A stretch of DNA of 64,000 nucleotides from Chitinophagaceae bacterium PMP191F (GTDB taxonomy: Bacteria; Bacteroidota; Bacteroidia; Chitinophagales; Chitinophagaceae), in contig LGYU01000020.1 in NCBI GenBank assembly GCA_001302245.1, positions 124,001-188,000 on the forward strand, given 5' to 3'. The notes below the pieces were generated by a model that made no database searches, was not told the origin of the DNA, and saw only the letters and a program-made list of their open reading frames with translations. Within the stretch, counting starts at the first letter, position 1; each line of letters opens with the position of its first letter. Position numbers and translations under genes: made by a program. This document shows positions 19,215 to 29,240 of the stretch, piece by piece.

Positions 19215-21373
19215 GAATACATATACATTGCTATATAAAAAAAATAATCTTCGGTATTGTCTTTCTGTCATGGGCATGCAGTATCAATGCCCAGGAAATA
19301 CAATGGACGGAAATACAGCCGGGTATCTGGAAAGGCGTTGCCGGTAAACCGGAAGTATACGATCTGTTGAAAGCTTCGGGTGTTGTGCCGTTTCAACAAG
19401 CACTGGCAAAACTGGGCAGTGCTTCGTTTCCATTGTCACAAAAGGAAATTTCAGCTACGCTGAACGATGGTAAAACCTATTTACATTTTCCATTACAGAA
19501 AGAAGAACAGTTGTTTGGTTTTGGATTAAACTTCCAGACAATATATCAGCGGGGAAAGATCCTGCAATTACATGTAGATCATTTTGGCGGCAAGGACAAT
19601 GGACGTACGCATTCACCCACACCTTTTTATGTTTCTTCAAAAGGATATGGTGTGTTTATCAACTCCGCCCGCTACCTGCAGGTATACGCAGGCAGTGCAG
19701 TGAGAAGAGATAGCGAACATCCTCCTGTAGAAAAAGATCGTAATACAGACAAAAGCTGGTCATCACGACCGTACTCAGATGCCGTGGATATATTGGTTCC
19801 TGCAAATGGCGTGGAGATATACGTTTTTGCCGGACCTACCATGCTGGATGTGGTAAAACGGTTTAACCTGTTCAATGGTGGTGGATGTTTACCTCCACGC
19901 TGGGGATTGGGTTTTACACAACGTGTAAAATCCTTGTATAAAGCAGAGGAAGTAAAAGCAGAAGCTACTGCATTTCGGGATAAAGGATTTCCGCTTGACT
20001 TTATAGGTCTTGAACCCGGTTGGCAAAGCAAGGCTTACCCCTGTTCATTTGAATGGGACAGCACACGTTATCCAGATCCGGCAGGTTTTGTAAAAGAATT
20101 GCTGACAATGGGTGTACGCGTAAACCTGTGGACCAATCCATATGTATCATCCCAATCGCCGGTGTATAATGCGATCCGTCCTTACACTGGATCACATACT
20201 GTATGGGTAGGAGGGGTGCCTGATCTTACTATGGAGCCTGCGCGCAAAGCATTGTTTGGGCAATTGCAGAAAAGCCAGGTAAATATTGGTGTAAGCGGAT
20301 ATAAAATAGATGAGGTAGATGGTTATGATCATTACCTGTGGCCGGATGTTGCTACATTCCCTTCAGGAACAACAGCAGAGCAGATGCGGCAGACCTTTGG
20401 ATTGCTGGTACAGCGCTACAGTACAGACATGTTCCGTGCGCAGAACAAACGCACATATGGTTTGGTAAGGGCTTCCAATGGGGGCGGCACTTCTTTTCCT
20501 TATGTTATTTACAACGATTATTATAATCATGAAGATTTTATCACAGCGCTGATCAACAGTGGTTTTGCAGGTGTGTTATGGACACCCGAAGTACGTGCAT
20601 CCAAAACACCGGAAGAATGGCTGCGTCGTTTTCAGACAGTAGTATTCTCTCCGATGGCTATGATCAATGCCTGGTCAAGCGGTACCAAACCCTGGAGCTA
20701 TCCTGAAGTAGCAGAGCAGGTACAGCAACTGGCATTGTTGCGCATGCGTATGATGCCTTACTGGTACAGTGCTTTTGCCCGTTATCATTTTGAGGGATTG
20801 CCGCCATTCAGGGCCATGAACCTGGAAGAAGGTTTTGCGCAGGATGTAAAAAAAGATGCGGTGAACAGCAACCTGGAAGAGAATCCCTATGCGGAAGCAA
20901 CCGCCAAAGAGATCCGGGATCAGTACATGGCCGGTGATTATCTGTTGGTAGCGCCATTGTTTGCGGGGCAAACAACGCGAAAGGTGATATTACCCAAAGG
21001 AAAATGGTATGATTTCTATACAGGACAATATGCTGGTAACGGAGAAGTGATCACAGTGACACCCGGACTGGATAAAATTCCGGTGTATGTAAAAGATGGT
21101 GGCATTATACCGATGATGCCGGCATTGCTACATGCTCCCAAGGCCGGCGAAAAAACAGATATTGAAATATGGCATTATGGTGAAAAGGGAAGTACATACC
21201 AGTTGTATGATGATGATGGAGAAAGTTATGATTATGAAAAAGGATCTTTTTCATGGAGAGCGATCACTGTTTCAAAAGGAAAAGATGGAAAATGGCAGGG
21301 AAATATTTCCAATGCAGAAAAGGGAAAGCCTGATAACATTGGAAAGGTGACCTGGAAGTTTATGACAAAATAG
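19211..21373 (+). CDS. GH31-family alpha-glycosidase
   Basis: 720 residues, secreted (signal region ends at SINAQ). The N-terminal beta-sandwich is followed by the barrel. The nucleophile is likely D367 in GYKIDEVDG and the substrate loop [13 protein letters not shown] is distinctive. The C-terminal beta domains contain [13 protein letters not shown], common in GH31. Family members are alpha-glucosidases, alpha-xylosidases or alpha-galactosidases. I do not commit, though the GLEPGW loop is unlike simple alpha-glucosidases. It starts within the GH95 stop (ATGA overlap), implying stoichiometric production with the fucosidase and sequential action on one side chain. Confidence 0.9.
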   Translation: MRIHIHCYIKKIIFGIVFLSWACSINAQEIQWTEIQPGIWKGVAGKPEVYDLLKASGVVPFQQALAKLGSASFPLSQKEISATLNDGKTYLHFPLQKEEQLFGFGLNFQTIYQRGKILQLHVDHFGGKDNGRTHSPTPFYVSSKGYGVFINSARYLQVYAGSAVRRDSEHPPVEKDRNTDKSWSSRPYSDAVDILVPANGVEIYVFAGPTMLDVVKRFNLFNGGGCLPPRWGLGFTQRVKSLYKAEEVKAEATAFRDKGFPLDFIGLEPGWQSKAYPCSFEWDSTRYPDPAGFVKELLTMGVRVNLWTNPYVSSQSPVYNAIRPYTGSHTVWVGGVPDLTMEPARKALFGQLQKSQVNIGVSGYKIDEVDGYDHYLWPDVATFPSGTTAEQMRQTFGLLVQRYSTDMFRAQNKRTYGLVRASNGGGTSFPYVIYNDYYNHEDFITALINSGFAGVLWTPEVRASKTPEEWLRRFQTVVFSPMAMINAWSSGTKPWSYPEVAEQVQQLALLRMRMMPYWYSAFARYHFEGLPPFRAMNLEEGFAQDVKKDAVNSNLEENPYAEATAKEIRDQYMAGDYLLVAPLFAGQTTRKVILPKGKWYDFYTGQYAGNGEVITVTPGLDKIPVYVKDGGIIPMMPALLHAPKAGEKTDIEIWHYGEKGSTYQLYDDDGESYDYEKGSFSWRAITVSKGKDGKWQGNISNAEKGKPDNIGKVTWKFMTK

Positions 21374-21377
21374 TTGT

Positions 21378-21433
21378 TCTTCGGGACTTGCAGTCGCAAG
21401 GAATGCTGCTCTTGGACTTGTAGTCCCGAAGAA
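21378..21433. repeat. Large inverted repeat after GH31
   Basis: 12-bp perfect arms (TTCTTCGGGACT with AGTCCCGAAGAA) enclose 32 nt that themselves contain a small CTTGC/GCAAG hairpin and a repeated GACTTG(C/T)AGTC word. A second hairpin (GTTGCC/GGCAAC, 21441-21455) follows. There is no T-run, so it is probably a REP-like structure or mRNA-end stabiliser rather than an intrinsic terminator. Confidence 0.6.
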
Positions 21434-21554
21434 TTATGTTGTTGCCTCTGGCAACCTGTAAAGGGATGACAACCTTAGCCGGTTCGTAATAGTTGTTTAG
21501 CAAATTGAAAAAGGTTATCATCCCTGTAAACAAGAACAGAATAAAAAATATTAT

Positions 21555-22733
21555 ATGAAAGCATGTTTTGTTTGGGCGGCAGTGAGTATCGGTATTTCAG
21601 CATTGTTGAGTGCGATGCCTTTCCCGGTATCGCCCTACAAAAAAGAAGTGCAGCAGGTATTAAAAGAACAGGTGTTGAAAGAAGCTGCATGGGCCATGCA
21701 ACAGCAACCGGTAACAGTAACTGCCGAAACCTGTGTACGCAGTGCAGGAGGTAAACATGATTTTTATTCAGAAGGAGATTACTGGTGGCCTGATCCAAAA
21801 TCACCAGACAGTCCATATATACAGAAAGATGGTATGACCAACCCGGCCAACTTTACAGCACACCGGCTGGCAATGATCCGCTTCAGTCGTATAATGGGTG
21901 CACTGGCATCGGCATGGCGTATTACCGGTGATGAGAAATATGTAAAACAGGCATTGATCCATGTACGTGCATGGTTTGCAGACACAGCTACAATGATGCA
22001 TCCCAATTTACTGTATGCACAGGCCATTAAAGGACGTGCAACTGGCCGTGGGATCGGGATCATTGATACCATTCATTTCCTGGAAGTGGTGCAGGCTTTG
22101 CTGGTAATGGAAAATACGCGTAGTATGGACAACAATCTGCTGGCAACAACCCGGCAGTGGTTTGAACAGTACCTGCATTGGCTTACCACCCATCAATATG
22201 GAAAAGATGAAATGAATGCTGCCAATAATCATGGTACCTGCTGGACGATGCAGGTGGCGGCATTTGCAAGGTTTACCGGTAGCGATAGCCTGATGAATGT
22301 TTGCCGGGAGCGTTATAAAAAAGTATTGTTGCCCAATCAAATGGCAGCAGACGGTAGTTTTCCGCTGGAGTTGAAAAGAACCAAGCCATACGGTTACTCC
22401 ATTTTCAACCTGGATGCCATGACGATGATCTGTCGGCTGCTGTCAACCGAAAAAGACAATTTATGGCAATACAGCACAATAGATGGCCGATCTATTGCAA
22501 AGGGAATTTCCTTTTTATATCCATATTTGGCAGATAAAGACAAATGGTCTTATGCAAAAGACGTGATGTACTGGGATGAATGGCCGGTGGCACAGCCTGC
22601 ACTGGTATTGGGTGCGGCCGCTTTTAATAACAGGGAATGGTTCAATACCTGGAAGCAATTGAAACACGATCCACAGGTGGAAGAAGTGATACGGAATTTA
22701 CCGGTCAGAAACCCGGTGTTGTGGGTGGAATAG
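21555..22733 (+). CDS. Alginate-lyase-superfamily polysaccharide lyase (PL38/PL5-like)
   Basis: 392 residues, secreted (hydrophobic N-terminus up to about residue 22). It is an all-helical (alpha/alpha) toroid with the superfamily landmarks GDYWWPDP near the start and NNHG in the middle. Candidate catalytic residues follow the PL5/PL38 plan: N225-H226, R275 and Y279/Y281 in KRTKPYGYS. PL38 includes glucuronan and alginate lyases from Bacteroides. With GH88 two genes downstream and fucosidases around it, cleavage of a glucuronic-acid-rich chain is likelier here than alginate. The 181-bp upstream gap contains a large inverted repeat, so it may have its own promoter. Confidence 0.83.
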   Translation: MKACFVWAAVSIGISALLSAMPFPVSPYKKEVQQVLKEQVLKEAAWAMQQQPVTVTAETCVRSAGGKHDFYSEGDYWWPDPKSPDSPYIQKDGMTNPANFTAHRLAMIRFSRIMGALASAWRITGDEKYVKQALIHVRAWFADTATMMHPNLLYAQAIKGRATGRGIGIIDTIHFLEVVQALLVMENTRSMDNNLLATTRQWFEQYLHWLTTHQYGKDEMNAANNHGTCWTMQVAAFARFTGSDSLMNVCRERYKKVLLPNQMAADGSFPLELKRTKPYGYSIFNLDAMTMICRLLSTEKDNLWQYSTIDGRSIAKGISFLYPYLADKDKWSYAKDVMYWDEWPVAQPALVLGAAAFNNREWFNTWKQLKHDPQVEEVIRNLPVRNPVLWVE

Positions 22734-22822
22734 TTAATGTTTGATGGAAAAGCCCGGAGGAATGAAGGGATGGTTTGATTGTTATGGGCTGCAGCAGTCA
22801 TTACCGGTTGATAAGAAATAAG

Positions 22823-24703
22823 ATGAAACAACTAATACTATCAATGACGATTGCCACACTGCTGGGAAAGGCTGTTATAGCTCAGACTGCAGGTGATGAA
22901 GATGCGGAAATGTTTAACCGTGCCAGACAGCGCGATCAGCAGGTAATGGACAGTGCTGTAAAAACCTGGTGGGCGGCCTCCATGAAAAATCACGATGCAC
23001 GTATTACATGGTGGCGTGAGGCCAAATTCGGTATGTTCATTCACTGGGGACTTTACTCACTACCCGGTGGAGAATGGAAAGGTAAAAAAGTAAGCGGGTA
23101 TGCAGAACACCTGATGCGTAAGGAAAAGATCTCCCGTGCCGATTACCTGCAACTGGCCCACCAGTTCAATCCTGTACAGTTCAATGCAGAACAATGGGTA
23201 CAGTACGCAAAACAGGCTGGAATGAAATACCTGATCATTACAGCCAAACATCATGATGGTTTTGCGATGTACAATTCAAAAGTGTCCGATTTTAATATTA
23301 TACAGCAAACTCCTTTTAAACGCGACCCGATGGCAGAGCTGGCTGCAGCCTGTAAAAAATATGGTATTAAGTTCGGGTTCTATTATTCCCACGCTTTTGA
23401 CTGGGAACATCCTGATGCACCCGGTAATGACTGGGAATACAATAACCCTGGTGGTGATAAAAATCTGTTTGGTGGTGCACGCTGGTATGATGTACATCCT
23501 GAGTTATTACCCAAAGCACAGCAATATGTAACGGAAAAAGCAATTCCTCAGATCAAAGAGTTACTGAATAAATATCACCCGGATATTTTATGGTTCGATA
23601 CGCCACAGAAGTTACCGCTTTCTGAAAACGTACGCATACTTCAGGCTATTCGTGAAACAGATCCCAATGTAGTGGTCAACGGGCGCCTGGTAAGAAGTGC
23701 TTCCGGCAACTTTGGTGATTATAAAAACACAGGAGACCGTCCTGCTGAGTTTTTCCCTACTGAGGGAGATTGGGAGGCAATACCAACCACCAATGAATCG
23801 TATGGCTATCATAAATATGATGATAGTCACAAGCCTGCTTCATTTTTTATACAGTTGCTGGCAAAAGCTGCAGCCAAAGGGGGTAACCTGCTTATGAACA
23901 TTGGTCCGGAAGGGGATGGCACTTTTGATGTCAAGGATGTGAATATCCTGACTGCAATCGGTAGCTGGATGAATGTATACGGACAAAGTATTTACGGCAC
24001 AACAGCCAGCAATCTGCCTTTACAGAACTGGGGTGTAACAACACAGAAAAAAGATAAGATATACCTGCACGTATTCAACTGGCCTGTAAACGGAAAACTG
24101 CAGGTAGGCGGTATACAAAGCGATATTACAAGTGCGTACCTGATGAACGATACAAAGACAAAGACGTTGCCGTTACAACGTATCAATACCACCGATGTGG
24201 TGATTAATGTACCATCTAAAGCACCAGATAAAACAAATAGTGTAATAGTGCTGGAGATGAAAATGCCGGTAATAACAGATAGCTTGTATTATATGGCACC
24301 TGGTGTTGCAGTTACAAGATTGCTGGCTTTTGACGGAAAATACCATGGGAAAGCATTTGGTTTTGGAGACGGTAAAACCAATAAATACTACGCAGAGAAC
24401 TGGAGATCTGCCGAACAATGGATAAGCTGGAAAGTACGTACGGCAGGCACTGCTAAATATAAAGTGGTAGCCATGTATATTGCTGATGAACATGCCGGTG
24501 GTAAATACCAGGTAAAACTGGATAATACGATCCTGGATGGAACCGTAATGCCTGCTGCAAAGAGCGGTGCTGTCACAACACAGGAACTGGGGGTAATAAC
24601 CCTGGAAACAGGGGTGCACAATATTGATATAAAAGCATTGAACATTACCGGAACAGAATTAATGAAGTTGCTGGAACTGCAACTGATTGTTTCAGATAAA
24701 TAG
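22823..24703 (+). CDS. GH29-family alpha-L-fucosidase with C-terminal beta-sandwich module (copy 1)
   Basis: 626 residues from the Met that begins a clean signal peptide (ends AVIAQ). An earlier in-frame Met at 22775 adds a non-signal leader. The GH29 barrel is clear: WWREAKFGMFIHWG, ITAKHHDGFAM, GFYYSH and nucleophile D259 in ILWFDTP. After the barrel (about 340) comes a small beta domain and a C-terminal carbohydrate-binding-like sandwich (about 475-626). The enzyme is retaining and removes terminal alpha-L-fucose. The GH88 ATG follows the stop directly with no gap. Three GH29 copies differ enough to suggest different linkages. Confidence 0.93.
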   Translation: MKQLILSMTIATLLGKAVIAQTAGDEDAEMFNRARQRDQQVMDSAVKTWWAASMKNHDARITWWREAKFGMFIHWGLYSLPGGEWKGKKVSGYAEHLMRKEKISRADYLQLAHQFNPVQFNAEQWVQYAKQAGMKYLIITAKHHDGFAMYNSKVSDFNIIQQTPFKRDPMAELAAACKKYGIKFGFYYSHAFDWEHPDAPGNDWEYNNPGGDKNLFGGARWYDVHPELLPKAQQYVTEKAIPQIKELLNKYHPDILWFDTPQKLPLSENVRILQAIRETDPNVVVNGRLVRSASGNFGDYKNTGDRPAEFFPTEGDWEAIPTTNESYGYHKYDDSHKPASFFIQLLAKAAAKGGNLLMNIGPEGDGTFDVKDVNILTAIGSWMNVYGQSIYGTTASNLPLQNWGVTTQKKDKIYLHVFNWPVNGKLQVGGIQSDITSAYLMNDTKTKTLPLQRINTTDVVINVPSKAPDKTNSVIVLEMKMPVITDSLYYMAPGVAVTRLLAFDGKYHGKAFGFGDGKTNKYYAENWRSAEQWISWKVRTAGTAKYKVVAMYIADEHAGGKYQVKLDNTILDGTVMPAAKSGAVTTQELGVITLETGVHNIDIKALNITGTELMKLLELQLIVSDK

Positions 24704-25903
24704 ATGAATAGTAATATGAATTGTACAAAATGGATCACAGTATTGATGATCAGCCTGGTGCTGGGTATATACACACAGGCACAATCTGCTGCTGCCGTTT
24801 TTGCAGATGCAGAAAAACAGACAATGCTATTGTTACGTGAAACCGGGAAGATCAGGGAAACAAAACCTGAACTGGTATCGCCCCGTACGCTGGAAAATGG
24901 TGAACTGAAAGTGGTTGCTTCCAGAGACTGGACAAGTGGTTTCTTCCCCGGTGTATTGTGGATGCTGTATGAGTACACGCATAAAAGGAACTGGGAAGAC
25001 AGTGCACGAAAGTATACTGCACTGATTGAAAAAGAAAAACTGAACGGCGGTACTCATGATATGGGTTTCAAGGTCTATTGCAGTTTTGGAACAGGGTATA
25101 ATATCACAAAGGATGCGCAGTATAAAGAAGTGATCATTCAATCAGCCAGAACGTTGTCTACACGCTTTAACCCGGTAATAGGATGTATCCGTTCATGGGA
25201 TCATAGTCGTGATAAATGGGGTTTCCCGGTGATCATAGACAATATGATGAATCTTGAACTGTTGTTTGCAGCCACCCGTTTTACCGGTGATTCTTCTTTC
25301 TACAGGATCGCTGTGACGCATGCCAATACTACCATGAAAAATCATTTTCGTAGCGATTACAGTTCTTACCATGTGGTAGATTATGATACCGTGACCGGGC
25401 AGGTAGTAAAGAAAAATACACACCAGGGTTACGCACACGAATCTGCATGGGCACGTGGACAGGCGTGGGCACTGTATGGCTATACCATGTGTTATCGTGA
25501 AACAAAAGATCCAAAGTATCTGCAACAGGCAGAACATGTGGCGGCGTTTATTCTGAATCATCCCAATATGCCGAAAGACCTGGTGCCATACTGGGATTTC
25601 AATGCGCCGGGCATTCCCAATGAACCACGTGATGCATCCGCAGCGGCAGTAATTGCATCTGGCCTGTATGAATTGAGCACGTTTAGTAAACCCAATGCAA
25701 AAAAATACAGGAACACTGCCGATAAGATAGTACAGTCGCTTACACAGCAATATCGTTCGCCGATAGGAGAGAATAAGGGATTTATACTGTTGCACAGCAC
25801 AGGATCAAAGCCTGCTAACAGCGAAGTGGATGTGCCATTGAATTATGCAGATTATTATTACCTGGAAGCTATGTTAAGACAAAGATCAGGTGTAAGACGT
25901 TAG
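24704..25903 (+). CDS. GH88-family unsaturated glucuronyl hydrolase
   Basis: 399 residues with a signal peptide (ends TQAQ). It is an (alpha/alpha)6 barrel with family motifs RDWTSGFFPG, WARGQAWALYGY and a terminal DYYYLEA. The two essential Asp residues have clear counterparts: D119 in GTHDMGF and D179 in DNMMNLE. GH88 hydrates and releases the 4,5-unsaturated uronic acid that lyases leave at the non-reducing end. Its start codon abuts the fucosidase stop, so both are co-translated. It implies that an upstream lyase (the PL38-like or PL20-like proteins) really generates unsaturated ends in this system. Confidence 0.93.
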   Translation: MNSNMNCTKWITVLMISLVLGIYTQAQSAAAVFADAEKQTMLLLRETGKIRETKPELVSPRTLENGELKVVASRDWTSGFFPGVLWMLYEYTHKRNWEDSARKYTALIEKEKLNGGTHDMGFKVYCSFGTGYNITKDAQYKEVIIQSARTLSTRFNPVIGCIRSWDHSRDKWGFPVIIDNMMNLELLFAATRFTGDSSFYRIAVTHANTTMKNHFRSDYSSYHVVDYDTVTGQVVKKNTHQGYAHESAWARGQAWALYGYTMCYRETKDPKYLQQAEHVAAFILNHPNMPKDLVPYWDFNAPGIPNEPRDASAAAVIASGLYELSTFSKPNAKKYRNTADKIVQSLTQQYRSPIGENKGFILLHSTGSKPANSEVDVPLNYADYYYLEAMLRQRSGVRR

Positions 25904-26026
25904 TGCACAGTATCAGCAGTTGATGGTTAGGGATTAGCTTAAGGTTTTTTACAACCGGTTTTTTGCTGCCTGCAAGGGCGGCATGACCATGTATTGTGTA
26001 TTCTTCATTCACATAAACCTTGAATT

Positions 26027-26806
26027 ATGAAAATCACAACGATGAGCCGTTGGCTCGTGATCTCGTCACTGTTTGTCACATTCATTTCCTGCGGAAAAGA
26101 CATGCAGGAAAAAAAGATGGATACGGCTGTAGCCACAGGAAATACAGCTACTGTAACAATGCTTGCTTCCAACGTACTATGGGATGGTGATGCCAACCTG
26201 GGTACAGGTGTATTTAAAATACTGAACCTGGAAGATGGGGCTGTACTGGATGCTGTAAACAATACCACATACGGAAAGATCTGGCGGTTTTACAAACCGG
26301 TAGGCAGCAATCGTAGCGAAGTGCATGCCGCACAGGGATTTCAGGCTGCTGAAGGCGATGATATTTACCTGGGCTGGCGTTCACAACTTTCCATGCCTTC
26401 CACAGTTACAACCAACGCTTTTTTTCAGTGGAAAGCATACGGCAGTAACATGACGCAGAATTTTCCTATTGTGATCAAAGCTGTAAGTGGTAATCTTAAA
26501 CTGTTTCATTTTGCTCCGGGGCAGATCGGTACTGAACTATGGAGCACCCCGCTTTCTGTAAATTCCTGGAATCGTTTTGTAGTACGTATCAAAGTATCGC
26601 GTACTGCTTCTGTTGGTTTTATTGAATTCTGGTACAACGGCGTACAGCAAACATTAACAGGCGGTTCGCAACGCTATTATGGCCGTACACTGGATGCTGA
26701 TTACTGTGATCCCAAATGGGGGGTGTATGGTGCCAGCACAACAGAGATCTACAACCGTATACACGCATTGAAAATTGCTACGACTTATGCCGATGCCGCA
26801 CCTTAG
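26027..26806 (+). CDS. PL20-like jelly-roll polysaccharide lyase candidate, lipoprotein (copy 1)
   Basis: 259 residues with a lipoprotein signal (FISC then GKD). After a short linker the protein is a single beta jelly roll: VLWDGDANLGTGVF, W-R-FYKPVGSNRSEVHA, GWRSQLSMPS, FFQWKAYG, FHFAPG, NRFVVRIKVS, EFWYNGVQQTL, then the DPKWGVYG strand that is typical of concanavalin-like lyases (PL7/14/18/20 type). Conserved Arg, Gln, Lys and Tyr positions in these strands would form the cleft. The next gene carries the same domain. I infer a surface glucuronan-type lyase from neighbouring GH88. Exact family needs a profile search. It could also be a lectin-like binding protein. Confidence 0.68.
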   Translation: MKITTMSRWLVISSLFVTFISCGKDMQEKKMDTAVATGNTATVTMLASNVLWDGDANLGTGVFKILNLEDGAVLDAVNNTTYGKIWRFYKPVGSNRSEVHAAQGFQAAEGDDIYLGWRSQLSMPSTVTTNAFFQWKAYGSNMTQNFPIVIKAVSGNLKLFHFAPGQIGTELWSTPLSVNSWNRFVVRIKVSRTASVGFIEFWYNGVQQTLTGGSQRYYGRTLDADYCDPKWGVYGASTTEIYNRIHALKIATTYADAAP

Positions 26807-26933
26807 TTAAAGTATCATACATCTTGTTGTTGTAATGGCACAGGATATCCGCAGTACCGGGTATTCAGGTCACCTGTTGCCTGTAGTAACCGTTTTTCAA
26901 TCCATTTCTGTTAATCATTTAAAACGATTGTTT

Positions 26934-29180
26934 ATGCCTATTATGTTTACGCGTTTTTCACAACAAACAATACGCCTGTTGTTGCCGGGTGCATTGTTGA
27001 TACTTGTATTATTAAGCAACACATATTTTGTAAAAGCACAGGTACTGTGGGATGGAAATGCCGTCAATGGAACTGGTATCTGGAAGGTGTTTAAAAATAT
27101 TGAAGGAGATGGAACTATTACGGTAGAGAATGACTCTACTGAGGGGAAAGTATGGAAGTTTTATAAACCTTCCGGTAGCCACAGAACGGAATCGCATGCC
27201 GCAAAAAACTTCCAGGCAGTAGAGGGTTCTGATATCTATATAGGCTGGAAGTGTTTCCTGGATATGCCAGCCAACACTTCTACCAATGCGGTATTCCAGT
27301 GGAAAGCCTATGGCGATGAATACCCTATGGAACAGAATTATCCCATTGTACTGAGTACTACTTCTAATGGTCTTATACACCTGATGCATTATGCACCGGG
27401 AAAGATCGGTACGGAGTTATGGCGTTCCACACTGGTAAGAAATGCCTGGAACAATTTTGTATTAAGGATCAAGGTATCAAGGGATGGTACCATTGGTTTT
27501 ATGGAGTTCTGGTACAACGGTATCAAGCAAACACTGATCAGCGGTACCAAACGTTATTATGGCCGTACGCTTGATGCAGGCTATGTTGATCCTAAATGGG
27601 GGGTGTATGGTGGTGATGCTGCTACCATTACCAATTTTGTAAGCCGGTTAAAAATAGCGGGCACCTATACAGAGGCTGCACCTATGATCGATCCTAATGA
27701 TCCAGTTGATCCCGGTGATACTATCCCACACCAGGATACCACCGGTGTGGGCAGTTTACTGGATATTACCAAAAACGGCGGATTGATCTCTGCACAATAT
27801 AACAGCTCCAAAACAACGGAAAATTATCCCAACCTGATTGACGGTAATACTGCTACCAAATATTATGTAGGAGGCAAAACTGCATTGTGGATACAATATA
27901 AATCTGTAGTGCCGGCCATTGTAACAAGGTATACCATTACCTCGGCCAATGATAAGGAAACACGTGATCCAAAGAACTGGCAGTTGCTGGGATCAAATGA
28001 CGGTGTGCATTGGGATACACTGGACAGCCGGGCTGGTGAATTGTTTGCTACACGATTTCTGAAAAAGGTATATGCAGTGAATAACAACAATACCTTTTTT
28101 CAATATTACCGGCTGAATATTACAGCCAACAATGGCGACACAGGACTACAATTGTCTGAATGGGAATTGTTCAGGAAACAAAATCAGAATATTTCATTTG
28201 ACAGTATACCTGATAAAACATTTGGTGACGACGATTTTCCGTTGGTGGCAAATGCTTCTTCAGATCTGCCCGTATCTTTCACCATAGTGTCGGGCCCTGC
28301 GGTGGTAACGGATGATGAGGTCCATATTACCGGTGCGGGTACTGTTACGATTCGTGCCTCACAGGCCGGCAACAGTGATTTTGAACCTGCTGTCAATGTA
28401 GAAAGAACATTTGTTATACACCAGCAGTCGCAAACAATTGTGTTCGATACCATTGCTGATAAAACAGTAGGCGATACTGATTTTGCCATCAATGCAACGG
28501 CATCTTCAGCATTGCCGGTTTCTTTTGCTGTTGTGTCAGGTCCGGCTGTGGTGACCGGAAATACAGTGCAATTGACTGGTGCAGGAACGGTAACAATCCG
28601 TGCATCACAGAGCGGTAATGATAATATAGTTGCTGCGCCCGTTGCCGAGCGTTCTTTTGTGGTACATAAAAAAGCACAGCAGATCACTTTCCATGCATTG
28701 CGTCCTGTATTGAAAAATGCAACGGTAAACCTGGCTGCCACAGCTACTTCCGGTTTGCCGGTTAGCTTTAGTGTGGTGTCTGGTCCTGGTTCTATTACCA
28801 ATAACCAACTGCGTTTTATTGGTGAAGGACAGGTAGTGATCCGTGCATCACAGCCCGGAGATGATAGCTATGCGGCGGCAACACCAGTAGAACAGACTGT
28901 AGTGGCGCTTGGGCTGCAATCGCTGAATGGTGTACAACTGACAGCGTATCCCAATCCTACATCAGGACCACTTAAAATAAAACTGATCAACAAGAAAAAT
29001 AAAACCTATTCATTTATCGTGATCGATCACAGGGGCAACCAGGTGGCTGCGGCGGTAATACCTGCCGAAAGCAGTGCACAGGAGGTTACATTAAACCTTA
29101 CCGGAAAACCCAATGATCTGTATTTCCTGCATGTTACGGATGGTACAGATAATACAGTGCGTATTATTCTGAAGTATTAA
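26934..29180 (+). CDS. Multidomain secreted PL20-like protein with F5/8C, three Ig-like repeats and T9SS sorting domain (copy 2)
   Basis: 748 residues from the Met preceding a long signal peptide (ends FVKAQ). An earlier Met at 26835 lacks signal character, and one 3 codons later is also possible. Order: jelly-roll lyase-like domain (about 37-245) closely resembling the preceding gene, an Asp/Pro-rich linker, a discoidin (F5/8 type C, CBM32-like) domain (about 280-415), three tandem Ig-like repeats of about 81 residues each (nucleotides 28185-28913), and a C-terminal type IX secretion sorting domain beginning at YPNPTSG. It is therefore exported through T9SS to the cell surface or medium. The last gene of the depolymerase run, it ends just before a bidirectional terminator. 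Confidence 0.78.
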   Translation: MPIMFTRFSQQTIRLLLPGALLILVLLSNTYFVKAQVLWDGNAVNGTGIWKVFKNIEGDGTITVENDSTEGKVWKFYKPSGSHRTESHAAKNFQAVEGSDIYIGWKCFLDMPANTSTNAVFQWKAYGDEYPMEQNYPIVLSTTSNGLIHLMHYAPGKIGTELWRSTLVRNAWNNFVLRIKVSRDGTIGFMEFWYNGIKQTLISGTKRYYGRTLDAGYVDPKWGVYGGDAATITNFVSRLKIAGTYTEAAPMIDPNDPVDPGDTIPHQDTTGVGSLLDITKNGGLISAQYNSSKTTENYPNLIDGNTATKYYVGGKTALWIQYKSVVPAIVTRYTITSANDKETRDPKNWQLLGSNDGVHWDTLDSRAGELFATRFLKKVYAVNNNNTFFQYYRLNITANNGDTGLQLSEWELFRKQNQNISFDSIPDKTFGDDDFPLVANASSDLPVSFTIVSGPAVVTDDEVHITGAGTVTIRASQAGNSDFEPAVNVERTFVIHQQSQTIVFDTIADKTVGDTDFAINATASSALPVSFAVVSGPAVVTGNTVQLTGAGTVTIRASQSGNDNIVAAPVAERSFVVHKKAQQITFHALRPVLKNATVNLAATATSGLPVSFSVVSGPGSITNNQLRFIGEGQVVIRASQPGDDSYAAATPVEQTVVALGLQSLNGVQLTAYPNPTSGPLKIKLINKKNKTYSFIVIDHRGNQVAAAVIPAESSAQEVTLNLTGKPNDLYFLHVTDGTDNTVRIILKY
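28185..28913 (+). repeat. Three tandem Ig-like repeats of about 243 bp within the T9SS protein
   Basis: Units begin near 28185, 28428 and 28674. Each translates to (Q)xIxF...LPVSFxxVSGPxxxT...GxGxVxIRASQxG followed by a short linker. The first two are most alike. Confidence 0.85.
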
Positions 29181-29187
29181 TAGCGAA

Positions 29188-29222
29188 AAACCCCGCGGAT
29201 TCTTCCACGGGGTTTCTTGTTT
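29188..29222. terminator. Bidirectional terminator between convergent genes
   Basis: 8-bp stem (AAACCCCG with CGGGGTTT) flanked by an A-run on the left and TTTCTTGTTT on the right, between the T9SS protein (+) and the 531-residue gene (-). Confidence 0.82.
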
Positions 29223-29240
29223 ATATTGTTACAATAGTAT

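Noticed and set aside
14133-21373. Classical xyloglucan locus (GH2-GH95-GH31)
   Set aside because: No GH5/GH9/GH16/GH74 endo-xyloglucanase is present, and the surrounding lyases and uronyl hydrolases point to a uronic acid polymer. Kept only as an alternative.
28184-28801. 205-codon minus-strand frame opposite the Ig-like repeats
   Set aside because: Repeats in the plus frame create a repetitive antisense frame. No independent evidence for a gene.
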